Program-made: the position numbers and the translations under genes
Shown: piece after piece, positions 6,374 through 6,868 of the stretch
How the letters are laid out: every line of letters starts with the position of its first letter
How positions within the stretch are numbered: position 1 is the first letter of the stretch
Notes under the pieces: generated by a model
Database searches by the model: none
The model's input: the letters and a program-made list of their open reading frames with translations, nothing else
What the model was told of the DNA's origin: nothing
Assembly (NCBI GenBank): GCA_946482625.1
Contig: CAMLSH010000210.1
Span: 1-6,868, forward strand
Source: an uncultured Opitutaceae bacterium
GTDB lineage: Bacteria; Verrucomicrobiota; Verrucomicrobiae; Opitutales; Opitutaceae
DNA: 6,868 nucleotides
Direction: 5' to 3'

Positions 6374-6868
6374 TCAGGTTCCGGAGCCAATCTGGGCGAG
6401 CCAGGCGGCGGCGGCCTGAGGATCGTGCTTTTTCCAGAAGCGGTCAACCGACTCGACCGCTTGGGCGCGAAGGTGGGGATCTGCGATGGACTTTACCCAG
6501 TCGGCGGCTTTGCGCGGATGGCTGAAGGCGTAGGAGCTGATGAATTGTCCGAGGGCCTGGTCGCGATCGGGGCCGGACGGCAGGGAGGAGAGATACGCGC
6601 CGGCGCGCAGCGGATCGGTGCGGCCCCAGTTTTCGGCGGTGAGAGCGAGCGCGGTGGAGCGCGCTTTTTTATCGGCGAGTTTGAGCGCCCAGGCGGTCGC
6701 GGACGCGGGATCGGTGCGCCCCCAATGATCGGCGATGCTGTTGACGGCGGCGGGAGAAAGCTGAGCGGCGGGCAACGTGGCGGCGAGGGCGGCGGCGTCC
6801 GCGGGTGTGTACTCGGCCATGGAGCTCACGAGGCTGTTGGTGAGCTTGGTGCGTAGATCGCCGGGCGG
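6374..6868 (-). CDS. Protein of 32-residue helical repeats, function unknown (5' end outside window)
   Basis: I do not recognise a characterised family. The frame is open to the window edge (164 residues visible) and stops at TGA 6374-6376; the ATG at 6820 and GTG at 6829 are probably internal because repeat-like sequence continues upstream. The visible protein is built of tandem units of exactly 32 residues. A conserved proline falls at residues 22, 54, 86, 118 and 150. Five residues before each sits an aromatic or large residue (Met17, Trp49, Trp81, Tyr113, Trp145), three after each an Ala, and six after each Leu, Trp, Tyr, Trp and Trp. The consensus is W-x4-P-x2-A-x2-W followed by Leu and Ala-rich stretches, which predicts a pair of amphipathic helices per unit stacked as an alpha-solenoid. 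Such proteins usually act as binding scaffolds. The visible part has no membrane segment and no catalytic motif. From memory, similar W-x-x-x-D-P repeat proteins are common and unannotated in Verrucomicrobiota. The gene precedes the glycosyltransferase gene by a 45-bp gap including its stop codon. Confidence 0.85.
   Translation of the reverse strand, partial: PPGDLRTKLTNSLVSSMAEYTPADAAALAATLPAAQLSPAAVNSIADHWGRTDPASATAWALKLADKKARSTALALTAENWGRTDPLRAGAYLSSLPSGPDRDQALGQFISSYAFSHPRKAADWVKSIADPHLRAQAVESVDRFWKKHDPQAAAAWLAQIGSGT
6612..6724. repeat. Pair of 17-bp near-identical segments exactly 96 bp apart
   Basis: The segments at 6612-6628 and 6708-6724 begin with the same GGATCGGTGCG and end with CCCCA, matching at 16 of 17 positions. 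Both encode the WGRTD part of adjacent 32-residue units on the minus strand. Their spacing equals one protein repeat, so they are the DNA trace of internal unit duplication or conversion within the repeat-protein gene. The rest of the two units has diverged at DNA level. Confidence 0.75.

Noticed and set aside
5750..6856. A 368-codon plus-strand frame opposite the glycosyltransferase and repeat-protein genes
   Set aside because: Its composition is dominated by Gly, Val, Asp and Arg without motifs, and it spans two real minus-strand genes and their gap; it is an antisense shadow.

Overview
The window is a piece of a high-GC bacterial chromosome. It most resembles the Verrucomicrobiota, and probably the Opitutaceae. 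This placement is inference from several cues: high GC with strong third-position bias, start codons without recognisable Shine-Dalgarno sequences, a sensor kinase with OB-like extracytoplasmic modules, a secreted glycosidase with a discoidin-type C-terminus, a long GGTAGGGCG...CGCCCTACC intergenic palindrome, and a protein built of W-x4-P-x2-A helical repeats. No rRNA or other phylogenetic marker is present to prove it.

Plus strand, 1-2865: a two-component system of the NarL/DesK class. The sensor kinase enters the window without its start. It has a large extracytoplasmic region made of about four beta-rich OB-like modules, one membrane helix, then HisKA_3 and HATPase domains. After 112 bp comes its probable partner, a REC-HTH (LuxR/NarL) response regulator with intact phosphorylation residues.

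Plus strand, 2866-5439: a 195-bp gap with a candidate promoter, then a secreted GH35 beta-galactosidase with both catalytic glutamates, jelly-roll accessory domains and a C-terminal F5/8 (discoidin)-like domain that seems to stop early. The order kinase, regulator, glycosidase suggests local control of a polysaccharide-degrading enzyme, but nothing in the sequence proves it. Both gaps upstream of regulated genes carry the same octamer, CGTGTTAC, in a position and form compatible with an extended -10 element.

5440-5521: the convergent gap between the two strands holds a 54-bp near-perfect palindrome, a REP-like element that could also end transcription in both directions.

Minus strand, 6868-5522: a 5'-incomplete gene for a protein of exact 32-residue helical repeats, followed after 45 bp by a GT2-family (dolichol-phosphate-mannose-synthase-like) glycosyltransferase. 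They may be co-transcribed. The window contains no tRNA, rRNA, CRISPR array, transposase or phage gene that I can support. The most unusual items are the repeat protein, the palindrome, and the sensor's extracytoplasmic architecture.
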